This document shows, piece after piece, positions 38,488 through 49,301 of a DNA stretch of 64,000 nt (its first letter is position 1; every line of letters begins with the position of its first letter). Position numbers and translations under genes: made by a program. The DNA comes from Ornithinimicrobium sufpigmenti (lineage in GTDB: Bacteria > Actinomycetota > Actinomycetes > Actinomycetales > Dermatophilaceae). The stretch lies in NCBI RefSeq assembly GCF_004322775.1, contig NZ_CP036403.1:682001-746000 (forward strand), written 5' to 3'. The notes under the pieces are model-generated. The model was not told where the DNA came from and ran no database searches. It saw only the letters and a program-made list of their open reading frames with translations.

Positions 38488-39423
38488 TCAGCCCGGGACG
38501 ATGACCGTGCCGACCTGACCGTCGACGGCGTCGGCGATGCGGGGGAGCGCGGTCACGACCGCCATGGGGCCGCCCTGCTCGACGAAGCGGGTGACGGCCT
38601 CGATCTTGGGCAGCATGGATCCCTCGCCGAACTCACCGGCCTCGATGTGCGTGCGGATCTGCGAGGCGGTGACCCGCTCCACCGGCCGGGCCTGCGGGGT
38701 GCCCCAGTCCAGCACGGCGTGCTCGACGTCGGTCGCGATGATGAGCAGGTCCGCCTCCACCTGCCGGCTGAGCAGGGTGGCGGTGAGGTCCTTGTCGATG
38801 ACCGCCTCGACGCCCTGGTAGCCGCCGCGCTCGTCGGGCACCACCGGGATGCCGCCGCCGCCGGAGGAGACGACGAGGAAGCCCTGGGCGAGCAGCGCGG
38901 TCACCGCGGGGGCGTCGACGATCTGCTGGGGCTCCGGGGAGGCGACGAGCCGGCGCCAGCCCTTGGCGCCCTCGTCGCGCCAGGTCTGGCCCAGCGCGGT
39001 CTGGGCGGCCGCGTGGTCGGCGCTGTTGTAGGGACCGACGGCCTTGGTGGGCCGGTCGAAGGCCGGGTCGTCGGGGGAGACCTGGGTGCGGGAGACGAGG
39101 GCCGCCACGGGCTGGTCCGCGCCGACGGCGGACAGGGCCCGCTCCAGCGCGTTCATCAGGGTGAAGCCGATGGTGCCCTGGGTCTGAGCCCCGCACCAGT
39201 CCAGGCTGACCGGCGTGAGCTGGTGGGCGGACAGCTCGTTCTTCAGCAGGATGTTGCCGACCTGGGGGCCGTTGCCGTGGGTGAGCACGACCTCGTGCCC
39301 GTCCGCCACGAGCCGGGCGATGTGCTGGGCAGCCGTCTCGATGGCGGCCCGCTGGTCGTCCGGGTTCGACCGCCCGTCCGACGTGGTCATGGCGTTGCCC
39401 CCGAGGGCGATGACGATCCTCAT
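38488..39423 (-). CDS. arcC: Carbamate kinase
   Basis: Phosphotransfer from carbamoyl phosphate to ADP, giving ATP and carbamate (which falls apart to ammonia and CO2). 311 aa, full length. ALGGNAM at the N-terminus, LTHGNGPQVGN, SSGGGGIPVV and DKDLTATLLS are the amino-acid-kinase/ArcC signatures. The start overlaps the NmrA-like gene's stop (TGATG). There is no arginine deiminase or ornithine carbamoyltransferase here, so carbamoyl phosphate must come from another carbamoyltransferase; the AllFGH-like proteins 13 kb away are the obvious source. Confidence 0.95.
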   Translation of the reverse strand: MRIVIALGGNAMTTSDGRSNPDDQRAAIETAAQHIARLVADGHEVVLTHGNGPQVGNILLKNELSAHQLTPVSLDWCGAQTQGTIGFTLMNALERALSAVGADQPVAALVSRTQVSPDDPAFDRPTKAVGPYNSADHAAAQTALGQTWRDEGAKGWRRLVASPEPQQIVDAPAVTALLAQGFLVVSSGGGGIPVVPDERGGYQGVEAVIDKDLTATLLSRQVEADLLIIATDVEHAVLDWGTPQARPVERVTASQIRTHIEAGEFGEGSMLPKIEAVTRFVEQGGPMAVVTALPRIADAVDGQVGTVIVPG

Positions 39424-40259
39424 GATGTCTCCTTCGACAGCAGCTGGGCCCAGGTCGTGGAAGGACGCCCGAGCAGGTGGGTCAGGGGTGCCGGGTCCAC
39501 GGTGAACCCGGTCTGGTCGTAGGCCTCGAACATTGCGAGCAGGTCCGTCAGCGCCGAGCCCTCGGCCCCCGCACCGGGACCGGAACGCCACTGGGCGGTG
39601 GTGATCGCGGTGGCGGACACCGGCCGGCCCAGGACACCGGCAGCGGTCCGGGCCAGGTCCTCGACGGTCAGGTCCTCGGGTCCGCCGAGCACGTGCGTGC
39701 TGCCGGGCTCGAGGCGGCCGGACAGTGCCTGCACGGCCACCTCGGCGACGTCCCCCAGGTCGACGAGGCTGAACGGAGCGCTCACCCGGTACGGCACCGC
39801 CAGACGCCCCACCAGGGCGGCGCCGAGCAGGTTCTGCTGGTAGGCGCACGGGCGCAGGACCACGGCCTCGGGCCGCAGCTCCCGCAGGACGGTCTCCGCC
39901 CGCCCCTTGCGCAGATGGTGGGCCATCCGCTCGTCGTCCGGGTCGGCGACCGAGTGGTAGACGACCCGGTCCACGCCCGCCTCGGTCGCGGCCCGGGCCG
40001 CCTTCTCGACCATCTCCACCTCTGCGGGGTGGACGTTGGGCACGATCAGGTATGCGGCCTCCGCGCCGGCCAGTGCCTGGACCAGGCCGTCACCGGTGAG
40101 CAGGTCCGCGCCGTGCCAGTGGACACCGGCGGGACCGTCGGCAGAGTCAGGGTCGCGGGTGGTCCCGCGGACGGTCAGCCCCGCGTGCAGGGCCGCCGCG
40201 GCGACGGCGCCACCGGTCTTGCCGGTGGCGCCGAGCACCGCGACGGTCCCTGCAGGCAC
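39420..40259 (-). CDS. NmrA-like NAD(P)-binding protein
   Basis: Atypical short-chain dehydrogenase of 279 aa. VAVLGATGKTGGAVAAAAL at the N-terminus binds the dinucleotide; YHSVADPDDERMAHHLRKG and LRPCAYQQNLL are typical of NmrA/quinone-oxidoreductase-2-like proteins, which can be reductases or redox sensors. No catalytic YxxxK is evident. It lies 8 bp after hyuB and is coupled to carbamate kinase, so it is part of this operon, but its role there is unknown. GTG start. Confidence 0.8.
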   Translation of the reverse strand: MPAGTVAVLGATGKTGGAVAAAALHAGLTVRGTTRDPDSADGPAGVHWHGADLLTGDGLVQALAGAEAAYLIVPNVHPAEVEMVEKAARAATEAGVDRVVYHSVADPDDERMAHHLRKGRAETVLRELRPEAVVLRPCAYQQNLLGAALVGRLAVPYRVSAPFSLVDLGDVAEVAVQALSGRLEPGSTHVLGGPEDLTVEDLARTAAGVLGRPVSATAITTAQWRSGPGAGAEGSALTDLLAMFEAYDQTGFTVDPAPLTHLLGRPSTTWAQLLSKETS

Positions 40260-40267
40260 GGGTCGCC

Positions 40268-42175
40268 TCAGAGCCAGTCGACGTCGGCGGACGTGGCGCC
40301 GCCGGAGAGCCTGGCGTAACCGGGGCCACGGTCGAAGAACGGCTGCTCGCCGCGCTCGGCCCGGATGCTGGCCCGCAGCTCCTCGGTGGCGGCGGTGTCG
40401 ATCGCCGGCTCGTCCTTGGTGCCGGAGGCGACCACGCCGTAGTCCTCACGGGCGCCGTCGAAGGAGACCTTGCCCCAGCGCAGGTCGCGCTCCACCTCCT
40501 CGACCGGGCGGTCCAGCGGGTCGCCCCAGCCGCCACCACCGGTGGTGCGGATGCGGATGACCTCGCCGGCCTTGACCGGCTCGGAGTCCACGAGGGCGTG
40601 GACCTCGCGCTCGTTCGGGCCGCCCGGGTCGATGGTGACCTGGAAGGGACGACCGGCCTTGCCGCCCTTGACGCCCCAGCAGGCCAGGATGGAGCGGTCG
40701 GCGATCGACATGAAGTTGCCGTCCTTGAGCATCCGGATGTGCTTCTCGTAGCCCAGGCCACCGCGGTAGCGGCCGGCGCCACCGGAGTCGACGGCCAGGC
40801 CCAGACGCTCCACCAGGAAGGGGAAGCGGGACTCGGTGAACTCGGTCGGCAGGTTGCGCGACTCCGGCACGACGTGGATCGTGTCCTCGCCGTCGGCGTA
40901 GTACCGGCCGCCGGAGCCACCACCGAGCACCTCACGCATGAGGTAGTCGTGACCGTCGCGGTCCTTGCCGTACACGCCGGTGTAGCGGATGGTCTCCTGG
41001 TCGGCCGGCATCTGGCCGTCCACCGCCTTGGCGACCACACCGGCCAGCACGCCCAGCAGGCGCAGGATGACGAAGGTGCGGGCGTTGGTCGGCGCCGGGA
41101 AGATCGGCGTGAGCAGGGTGCCCTTCTCCGGGAACTTCATCTCGATCAGCGGGACGATGCCCTCGTTGACGTCCAGCTCGGCCATCCGCTCGGGGGTGTC
41201 GGCCAGGTTGCGCAGGATCGGCGCGAGCCACTTCTTGAGGAAGTTGCCGTCGGCGTAGTCACCGCAGTGGTTGATCGGGCCCTTGGCCTGCGGGGCCGTC
41301 CCCGTGAAGTCGAAGACGAGCTTGGGGCCGTTGCCCGGCCCGCCGGTGCTCATCTTCGTCAGGGTGATCCGCTGGGTGTGCAGCTTGGGCTCGTCCACGC
41401 CGTCGTGCTCGGCGTAGTCCTCCCAGACGTACTCGCCGTCCGGGATCTTGGACAGGATCTCGCGGCGGTAGGTCTCGGTCGTCTTGTCCAGGATCGCCTG
41501 GAAGGCGGCCTCGATCGGCTCGCGGCCGTAGCGGCCGAAGAGCTCGGTGATGCGCTTGGCGCCCATCAGGCAGGCCGAGCACTCGGCATCCAGGTCGGCG
41601 GCCAGGGAGTCGGGCATCCGGGAGTTGCGGGTCATGATGCGCAGCGCGGCACGGTTCGGCACGCCCTGGTCCCACAGCTTGATCGGGGGGACCATCAGGC
41701 CCTCCTCGTAGACGCTGCGCGCGGCCGAGGGCATGGAGCCCGGGGTCGCGCCACCGATGTCGTCGTGGTGGCCGAAGGCCTGCACGAAGGCGACGACCTC
41801 GCCCTCGAAGAAGACGGGCACGGTCACGCACAGGTCCGGCAGGTGGCCGATGCCGCCCTCGGACTCGTAGACGTCGTTGTGGAAGAAGACGTCGCCGGGG
41901 CGCATGGTCTCCAGCGGGAAGTCCCGCACGACCGGCTGCACGAGGGCGCTGTAGGAGCGGCCGGTGAGCTTGCGCATCTGCCAGTCGTAGATGCCGGCGC
42001 GGAAGTCGTGGGCGTCGCGGATCATCGGGCTGCGGGAGGTGCGGCCGATGGCGGTCTCGACCTCCTGCTCGACCGAGGCCAGGGTGCCCTCGATGATCTC
42101 GACGAGGATGGGATCCACGCTCGGGGCGTCAGGTGTGCTGTCGCGGCCGGTGGCCGGGCTGGTGGTGGTGCTCAT
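40268..42175 (-). CDS. hyuB: Hydantoinase/oxoprolinase subunit B family protein
   Basis: Beta subunit (635 aa) of an ATP-dependent cyclic-amide hydrolase of the HyuAB/oxoprolinase type. Characteristic segments: FFHNDVYESEGGIGHLPD, AFGHHDDIGGATPGSM and, near the end, RIRTTGGGGWGDPLDRP. Works with HyuA, which phosphorylates the lactam. Natural substrates of the family include hydantoins, N-methylhydantoin, 5-oxoproline and acetophenone (carboxylase members). Start ATG overlaps the hyuA stop (TGATG). Confidence 0.9.
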   Translation of the reverse strand: MSTTTSPATGRDSTPDAPSVDPILVEIIEGTLASVEQEVETAIGRTSRSPMIRDAHDFRAGIYDWQMRKLTGRSYSALVQPVVRDFPLETMRPGDVFFHNDVYESEGGIGHLPDLCVTVPVFFEGEVVAFVQAFGHHDDIGGATPGSMPSAARSVYEEGLMVPPIKLWDQGVPNRAALRIMTRNSRMPDSLAADLDAECSACLMGAKRITELFGRYGREPIEAAFQAILDKTTETYRREILSKIPDGEYVWEDYAEHDGVDEPKLHTQRITLTKMSTGGPGNGPKLVFDFTGTAPQAKGPINHCGDYADGNFLKKWLAPILRNLADTPERMAELDVNEGIVPLIEMKFPEKGTLLTPIFPAPTNARTFVILRLLGVLAGVVAKAVDGQMPADQETIRYTGVYGKDRDGHDYLMREVLGGGSGGRYYADGEDTIHVVPESRNLPTEFTESRFPFLVERLGLAVDSGGAGRYRGGLGYEKHIRMLKDGNFMSIADRSILACWGVKGGKAGRPFQVTIDPGGPNEREVHALVDSEPVKAGEVIRIRTTGGGGWGDPLDRPVEEVERDLRWGKVSFDGAREDYGVVASGTKDEPAIDTAATEELRASIRAERGEQPFFDRGPGYARLSGGATSADVDWL

Positions 42176-44358
42176 GTGTTGCTCTCCTCGTTCTGCGCGG
42201 AGACGGACTGGATGACGGGCACGTCGTCGGCCAGCGCACGGGAGTCGCCCGTGTCCGGCTTGGTGATGACGAGGTTGCCCCAGGGGTCCACCTTGAGGGT
42301 GAAGCCGGGGTGGACCGGGATCGTGGAGCCGAACTCCTCGATGATCGCCGGGCCCTCGACGGTGTCGCCATTGCGCAGGTCGGCCCGCCAGAAGACGGGG
42401 GTGTCGACGTAGCCGGCCTCGGCGTCGAAGCAGACCGGGCGGACGGAGGTGCGGGCCCGCTCGGGGTTGCCGTCGCCGTCGGCGATGGTCGGCACCTCGG
42501 GGCGGGTGATCGGGCCGACGCCGGTGACGCGCAGGTTGACCCACTCGACCGGCTGGGTGTCGTCGCCGCGGAAGTCGTAGCCGTACAGGGCCCGGTGCGC
42601 CTCGTGGAAGGCGTCCGCGACGGTCTCGGCGGCGGCGGCGTCCAGGTCGCCGTCCGGCACCGGCACGCGGACCTCGAAGGCCTGGCCGACGTACCGCAGG
42701 TCGGCGCTGCGCTGGTACTGGTGCTGGTCGGCGGCGAAGCCCTCGACGTCCAGGGCGTGCGCCGCCCGGTCGGTCAGCTCCGTGTAGGCCTGCTGCAGCG
42801 CGCCGAGGTCGAGCGCGGCGTGCTTGGTGACCATGGTCTGCACGTAGTCGTTCTTGACGTCCACGGTGAGCAGGCCGAAGGCGGAGACGTTGCCCGGGTT
42901 GAGCGGGACGATGACACCGGCCAGGTCCAGGATGTCCACCAGCCGGCAGGCCAGCAGCGAGCCGGACCCGCCGAAGGTGGCCAGCATGAACTCGCGCACG
43001 TCCAGGCCACGTTTGACCGAGACCTGCCGCAGGGCGTTGGCCTGGTTCCAGGCGCTGATCTCCAGGATGCCCACGGCGGCGTGCTCGACGCTGAGGTCGA
43101 GCTGCTCGGCGAGCTTCTCCAGACCCTCGCGGGAGGCCTGGGGGTCCAGGGGGATCTCGCCACCGAGCAGGTGGGCCGGGATACGGCCGAGCAGCAGGTG
43201 GGCGTCGGTGATGGTGGGGGCGCCGTCGGCGCCACCGTTGCCGTAGCACAGCGGGCCCGGGTCCGCGCCGGCCGAGTGCGGCCCGACCTTCAGCGATCCC
43301 TCGGGGGAGATCCAGGCGATGGAGCCACCGCCGGCTCCCACCGTGACCACGTCGATCATCGGGATCTTGGAGGGGTAGGCCCCCACGGTGCCCTCGGTGG
43401 TCAGGGTCGGCTCGCCGTCCAGTGCCACGCAGACGTCGGTCGAGGTGCCGCCGCCGTCACAGGTGAGCACCCGGTCGAAGCCGGCCTTGCCGGCGATGAG
43501 CGCGGCGCCCAGGGCGCCGGCGGCCGGCCCGGAGAGCACGGTGGTGATGGGCTGGTGCACGACCTCGTCGGCGGAGAGCACGCCGCCGTTGGACTTCATG
43601 ATGTAGAACGGGACGGTGTTGCGGGCGTCCTCGTCGGCCTGGGTGTAAGAGTGCAGGCGCTCGGAGATGTTGGTCACGTAGGCGCTGACCTTGGGCTTCA
43701 CGGCCGCGTCCACCAGCGTGGTCATCGAGCGCTCGTACTCGCGGTACTCCCGCAGCACCTCGCTGGAGACGGAGACCACGACCCCCGGGTGCTCCTCCTG
43801 GAGGATGGTCCGCATCGTCTGCTCGTGCGTGGGGTTGGCGTAGGCGTGCAGGAAGTTCACCGCCACGGTGGTGATCCCGCGGTCCTTGAACCACCGGGCG
43901 ACCTGGCGGGCGCCCTCGACGTCGAACGGGCGGACCTCGTTGCCCTCGAAGTCCATCCGGCCGCCGACGGTCTTGACCAGGTCGGCGGGGGTGATGCGGT
44001 CGGGCTTGACCCAGAAGTAGGAGTTGCCGTAGCCGTCCGGGACGGACTGGCGGGCGATCTCCAGCACGAACTCATAACCCTCGGTGGTGATGAAGCCGAC
44101 CGGCTCGATCTTGCCCTCGAGCAGCTGGTTCGTGGCGACCGTGGTGCCGTGCGAGACCGCGGTGATGTCGCGGCCGGAGGCGTCGAGCAGATCCAGGACC
44201 TTGTCGATGCCGTTGATGAATCCGTCCGCCGGGTTGCTCGGCGTGGAGGGGGTCTTGGTGGTGGTGATCGTGCCGGCGTCCTCGTCGAAGGCGACGACGT
44301 CGGTGAACGTGCCACCGGTGTCGATGCCGATCCGGATTCGGCGGTGCGTGTTGCTCAT
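42172..44358 (-). CDS. hyuA: Hydantoinase/oxoprolinase subunit A family protein
   Basis: ATP-binding alpha subunit (728 aa). N-terminal RIGIDTGGTFTDVVAFD and VSHGTTVATNQLLEG form the ASKHA nucleotide site; SGPAAGALGAA and TCDGGGTSTDVCV complete it; HSAGADPGPLCYG is typical of the family. Substrate is not readable; size is right for N-methylhydantoinase/hydantoinase A. The 191-bp gap upstream contains a hairpin and a 9-bp-arm palindrome that may regulate this operon. Confidence 0.9.
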   Translation of the reverse strand: MSNTHRRIRIGIDTGGTFTDVVAFDEDAGTITTTKTPSTPSNPADGFINGIDKVLDLLDASGRDITAVSHGTTVATNQLLEGKIEPVGFITTEGYEFVLEIARQSVPDGYGNSYFWVKPDRITPADLVKTVGGRMDFEGNEVRPFDVEGARQVARWFKDRGITTVAVNFLHAYANPTHEQTMRTILQEEHPGVVVSVSSEVLREYREYERSMTTLVDAAVKPKVSAYVTNISERLHSYTQADEDARNTVPFYIMKSNGGVLSADEVVHQPITTVLSGPAAGALGAALIAGKAGFDRVLTCDGGGTSTDVCVALDGEPTLTTEGTVGAYPSKIPMIDVVTVGAGGGSIAWISPEGSLKVGPHSAGADPGPLCYGNGGADGAPTITDAHLLLGRIPAHLLGGEIPLDPQASREGLEKLAEQLDLSVEHAAVGILEISAWNQANALRQVSVKRGLDVREFMLATFGGSGSLLACRLVDILDLAGVIVPLNPGNVSAFGLLTVDVKNDYVQTMVTKHAALDLGALQQAYTELTDRAAHALDVEGFAADQHQYQRSADLRYVGQAFEVRVPVPDGDLDAAAAETVADAFHEAHRALYGYDFRGDDTQPVEWVNLRVTGVGPITRPEVPTIADGDGNPERARTSVRPVCFDAEAGYVDTPVFWRADLRNGDTVEGPAIIEEFGSTIPVHPGFTLKVDPWGNLVITKPDTGDSRALADDVPVIQSVSAQNEESNT

Positions 44359-44406
44359 CCAGCTTCCCTTCGGGCCTGTTGCGTGCCTGGTGCGTGGGGT
44401 TGACCT

Positions 44407-44450
44407 GCGCGTGGTCGGGCGGATACAGGGTCAGGCACCCGACCACGCGC
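44407..44450 (-). terminator. Hairpin between coxG and hyuA
   Basis: GCGCGTGGTCGGG (44407-44419) pairs with CCCGACCACGCGC (44438-44450), 13 bp, loop 18 nt. It lies after the coxG stop and 49 bp before the hyuA start, so it may end the cox transcript or sit in the hyuA leader. Confidence 0.5.
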
Positions 44451-44483
44451 CTGCTTCGATTCAAGCCGGTCAACCCCCGCCCA

Positions 44484-44506
44484 TCGTCGTCATAATCTGA
44501 CGACGA
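44484..44506. promoter_or_regulatory. Palindromic candidate operator upstream of hyuA
   Basis: TCGTCGTCA (44484-44492) and TGACGACGA (44498-44506) are perfect 9-bp arms separated by TAATC, an AT-rich centre unusual for this region. It lies 126 bp upstream of hyuA, between coxG and the hairpin. Shape fits a GntR- or TetR-type dimer site. Confidence 0.5.
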
Positions 44507-44549
44507 CCGGCAGGACCTTCAGCGAATGTTGCTAGATGGTGCGCGGGGA

Positions 44550-45239
44550 TCAGCGACGGCGCAGCCGAGCCCCCAGCGCGACCCCCACCAGCGCCACGGC
44601 GGCGCCGGTCAGGATGGGCAGGAGCTGCCCGGGGGCGGACGCCGCCACCCCGGCGGGGGAGGGCAGCGCGGGGCGCGCTGCGCCACCGGCAGCCCGGAGA
44701 GCCGGCGCCTGCGCAGCGGCCTGCTCTCCGCTGCCTCCGTCGGCGGCGTCCTGGGCACCGTCGGACCCGCCCTGCCCTGCCGCCGCGGCCTCAGAGCCCC
44801 CGGCCGCCAGGTCCTTGTCGATGTTGTTGAAGAACTGCGTGGCCAGGCGCTTGGCGACCCCGGAGAGCATCCGCTGGCCGACCCCGCCCACGGGGCCCCC
44901 GACGACCGCGTCGGCCGTCCAGTCCAGGTCGGTCCCGCCGTCCTCGGCGGGGGAGAGGCGCACGTGCACGTCGGCGTCTACGGTGCCCGGCCCGCCGCTG
45001 CCGGTCAGGGAGAGCACGAAGCTCTCCGGCTCCTGCTCCTGGCTGAAGGTGGCGAAGCCGTCGTAGCTGCCCTTGATCGCCGCCACCCCGGCGACCACGG
45101 TCATCGCGAAGCGTCCGGGCTCCACCTCGCGCAGGCTCTGGGCGCCCGGCAGCGAGCGCTCCAGCACCCCCGCGTCGTGGAAGGCCACCCAGGCGGTCTG
45201 GGGGTCGACGGACAGGTGGTTCTGGCCGGTGATCTGCAT
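44550..45239 (-). CDS. coxG: CoxG-like SRPBCC protein with C-terminal membrane anchor
   Basis: 229 aa: an SRPBCC/polyketide-cyclase-like domain (1-145; ITGQNHLSVDPQTAWVAFHD, LDWTADAVVGGPVGGVGQRM), an Ala/Gly-rich linker, and a terminal transmembrane helix (LLPILTGAAVALVGVALGA) with basic tail RLRRR. CoxG proteins recruit Cox-type molybdenum enzymes to the membrane and link them to quinones. Presence here suggests that the CoxLMS enzyme next to it feeds the respiratory chain. 13 bp after coxL. Confidence 0.85.
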   Translation of the reverse strand: MQITGQNHLSVDPQTAWVAFHDAGVLERSLPGAQSLREVEPGRFAMTVVAGVAAIKGSYDGFATFSQEQEPESFVLSLTGSGGPGTVDADVHVRLSPAEDGGTDLDWTADAVVGGPVGGVGQRMLSGVAKRLATQFFNNIDKDLAAGGSEAAAAGQGGSDGAQDAADGGSGEQAAAQAPALRAAGGAARPALPSPAGVAASAPGQLLPILTGAAVALVGVALGARLRRR

Positions 45240-45252
45240 GTCAGGCTCTCCT

Positions 45253-47648
45253 TCAGGAGGGATCGGTGGTGTTGCTGGCGTGCTGCTTGCGCAGCTCCCA
45301 CAGCTCGGGCGGGGAGATCGGCATCCGCCGGATCGGGAACCCCTCGGCGTCCTCGACCGCCGCGGCGATCGCCGCCGTGGTCGGGATGGTGCCGGCCTCC
45401 CCGGCGCCCTTGATGCCCAGCGGGTTCAACGGGCTCGGGGTCTCCAGGTGATCGGTCTCGATGTGCGGGATCTCGGTGGCGAACGGCATGAGGAAGTCCA
45501 TGAACGAGGCGTTCTGGAGCTGGCCGTCGGCGTCGTAGGCCATCCGCTCGTAGAGCGCGCCGCCGATGCCCTGCGCCACGCCGCCGTGGACCTGCCCCTC
45601 GACGATCATCGGGTTGAGCATCGGCCCGCAGTCGTGGACGACGCAGTAGCGCAGCACGGTGATGTCGGCGGTGTGAGGGTCGGTCTCGACGATGGCGGCG
45701 TGCATGCCGTTGGCGAAGGTGGTCCGCACCGGGGAGAAGAAGTCGCTGCCCTCCAACCCGGGGTGCTCCGCGTCGCCGACGGGTGGCTTGCTCTCGTCGC
45801 TCTTGCCGCCGAACTGGGTCGCCGCCCGGGCGGTCTCGTCGAAGGCGTAGCGCAGGGGGTTGGAGAGGACCGCCACCATCGGCAGGGGGATCTGGCTCTC
45901 GGGCGCGCCCTTGACCCGGACGATGCCGTCGACGATCTCCAGGTCGTCGGGGTTGGCCTCGAGGGCGTCCGCCGCGATCCGCAGCGCCTGCTCCTTGACC
46001 TTGCGGGCCGTCAGGAGCAGGGCGTTGCCGCTCATCACGGCGCCGCGCGAGCCCCACGTGCCGACGGAGTAGGCCATCCGGCGGGTGTCCCCGGTGGTGA
46101 CGTGCACGTCCTCGATCTTGACGCCGAGCTCGTCGGCGACGATCTGGGCGAAGACGGTGGCGTGGCCCTGCCCCTGGGTGGTCAGCCCGGTGGAGACGTT
46201 GACCCGGCCGCTGGTCTCGATCTCGATGTGGCCGCCCTCGTACGGGCCGGCGCCGGTGCCCTCGACGTAGCACGCCAGGCCGATCCCGACCTGGCGCCCC
46301 TCGGCGCGGGCCTGCTCGCGGTACTCCTCGAAGTCGTCCCAGCCGACCAGCTCCTTGAGCTTCTCCAGGCTGGCCGGGAAGTCGCCGGAGTCGTAGATCC
46401 CCATCCGACCGTCCTGCAGCACCATGCCCAGGTCCCAGGGCATCTGCTCGGGCTGGACGAAGTTGACCGAACGCACCTGGGTGCGGTCCTTGCCCAGGTG
46501 CCGCGCGATGGCGTCCATGGTGCGTTCCATCAGGTATGCGGCCTGGGGCCGGCCAGCGCCCCGGTAGGGGGTGACGATGACCGTGTTGGTGTAGAGCGAG
46601 GTGAAGGTCACCGAGAAGTTGCGCATCCGGTACGGACCGGGGATGTGGGTGGCGGTGTTGAGCGGGACGATGACGCCGTAGGGCAGGTAGGCCCCGTGGT
46701 CGTGCCACACCTGGGCCTCCATGCCCAGGATCTGGCCGTCGTCGTCGAAGCCGACCCGGACGTGCTGCAGCTGCTGGCGCTCGTGCGCCGAGGAGATGAA
46801 GTGCTCGCGCCGGTCCTCGACCCACTTGATCTTGGTCTGCAGGCGCATCGCGGCCGCGGCGACCGCGACGTCCTCGGGCCAGGGGTGGTTGATCTTCACG
46901 CCGAACCCGCCACCGACGTCAGGGGTGATGACCTCCACGGCGGACAGCGGCAGGCCGAGCTTGGCGGCCAGCGCCGCCCGCAGCCCGGTCGAGGTCTGGG
47001 TGGAGGCGTGGACCTTCAGCCGCCCCTCCTCGGAGTCCCAGCGGGCCAGGATCCCCTTGCCCTCCATCGGCATGCAGGCGCTGCGCTCGATGTCCAGATC
47101 CAGCTCCAGCACGTGGGGGGCCGACTCGATCTGGCCGGCGGCGTCGCCGAGGTGCTGCTCGAAGTAGGCACCGACGTTGGCGGGGGCCTCCTCGTGCACC
47201 AGGTGCTCGGCCGCCCGGGCGGCCTCCACACCGACGACGGCCGGCAGCGGCTCGTAGGTCACCCGGACCCGCTGGGCCGCGTCCTCGGCCAGGTAGCGGT
47301 CCCGGGCCACGACCATGACGACGGCCTCGCCGACGTGGTGCACCCGGTCCTTGGCGAGCGCGTAGCCGGTGACGGGGTGCTCGATGCTCGGGTGGGGCAG
47401 GAGCATGGGCAGCGGCTCCTCCGCCGTGCCGCTGCCGGCCAGGTCCTCCCAGGTCCAGACGGCGACGACCCCGTCGACGTCGATAGCGCCGGAGGTGTCG
47501 ATGTCGACGATGCGGGCGTGCCCGTGCGGGCTGCGGACGAAGGCGGCGGCCAGGGCGTCGTGCCCCAGGTCGTCGAGGTAGCGGCCGTCGCCGCGGACCA
47601 GACGCGGGTCCTCCCGGCGCTGGACGGGTGATCCGACGGTGCGGGTGC

Positions 47649-47652
<4 letters not shown>
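45253..47652 (-). CDS. coxL: Cox-type molybdenum hydroxylase, large subunit
   Basis: Catalytic subunit (799 aa) of a xanthine-oxidase-family hydroxylase in the aerobic CO dehydrogenase group. PYRGAGRPQAAYLMER takes the place of the AYRCSFR active-site loop of true (form I) CO dehydrogenase, so CO is not the likely substrate. DVGGGFGVKI, GQGHATVFAQI and IKGAGEAGTIP bind Moco; Glu752 is the predicted base. Such 'form II' enzymes hydroxylate N-heterocycles or other carbon acids. Context (pyrimidine-type permease, barbiturase) makes uracil/thymine a candidate. ATG overlaps coxS. Confidence 0.88.
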
Positions 47653-48292
<640 letters not shown>

Positions 48293-48296
<4 letters not shown>

Positions 48297-49186
48297 GCGA
48301 TCTCCTCCTCGGCGGTGGCGCCCACCAGGGTGGACAGCAGGCGCTGGGTCTGCACGACGGCGAGGTGCCGTCGGTAGTCGGCGGAGGCGTGGATGTCCCC
48401 CACCGGGTCGACGTGGGTGGCGACCGCCTCGGACACGGCGTCCGCGAGGTCGGCCAGGTCGGCGACGGCGGCGCCGCCGACGACCGGGGTGAGGTCGAGG
48501 ACGTCCGGGACGTCGGTGACGGACACGAAGCTGGCGCGGGCCGACGTCATCGTGCCCCCGTCAGGACCGTCGTCCAGGCCGACCGCGAGCGCCACTCCGG
48601 CCAGGGCGTAGTCGCCGTGACGGCGGGCGGTCTCGGTGAAGCCCGTGCGGGTGCCCGCCGGGAAGCGGCCGAAGACGGCCTCGACCGCGAGCTCGTCGTC
48701 GGCGATCGCGGACTCCATCGGGCCGACGAAGAACTCCGCGGCGGGGACCTCCCGCGCCCCGCCGGCGGAGCGCAGCCGGACGCGGCCGTCGGTGAGCGCC
48801 AGGACGGCCGGCATCTCGCCGGAGGGGTCGGCGTGCACGATCGAGCCCAGGGTCGTGCCACGGTTGCGGATGACCGGGTGGGCCACCCACTGCAGCGCCT
48901 GCCGCAGCAGGGGCTGGGCGGTCCGGGCGGCGGAGTGGGACAGCAGGTGCGCGTGGCGCACGAGCGCGCCGACGCGCACGGTGTCGTCGTCGGTCACGAC
49001 CGCGTCCAGGCCGGGGACGTTGTTGATGTCGATCAGGTGGGCCGGGTTCGCCAGCCGCATGTTGAGCACCGGGACGAGCGACTGCCCACCGGCCAGCACC
49101 TTGGCCACCGGGCCGTACTCGGCCAGCAGGGCCAGGGTCTGGTCGAGGTCGGCCGGCGCGTGGTACGTGAAGGGGGCCGGTTTCAT
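48293..49186 (-). CDS. coxM: Cox-type molybdenum hydroxylase, FAD subunit
   Basis: 297-residue flavoprotein subunit. AKVLAGGQSLVPVLNMRLA and TTLGSIVHADPSGEMPAVL are the two FAD-binding motifs of the CoxM/xanthine-dehydrogenase-B family (the second with GSIVHAD where TIGGNIAH-type sequence is common). No [4Fe-4S] insertion, unlike PaoB in this window. First gene of coxM-coxS-coxL-coxG. Confidence 0.9.
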
Positions 49187-49230
49187 GGTCGGATCACCTG
49201 TTCTGCGAGCTCGGGGCTTGGGGGCATCGT

Positions 49231-49269
49231 GACCGCACCCGCCCGGCCCTCGGCCAGGCGGGTGCGGTC
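49231..49269 (-). terminator. Hairpin after the NCS2 permease gene
   Basis: GACCGCACCCGCC (49231-49243) and GGCGGGTGCGGTC (49257-49269) form a perfect 13-bp stem with a 13-nt loop. It lies between the permease stop (49302) and the coxM start (49186). Confidence 0.55.
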
Positions 49270-49301
49270 AAGGCTATGTGGTCAACCTGCGGTCGAACTG
49301 G

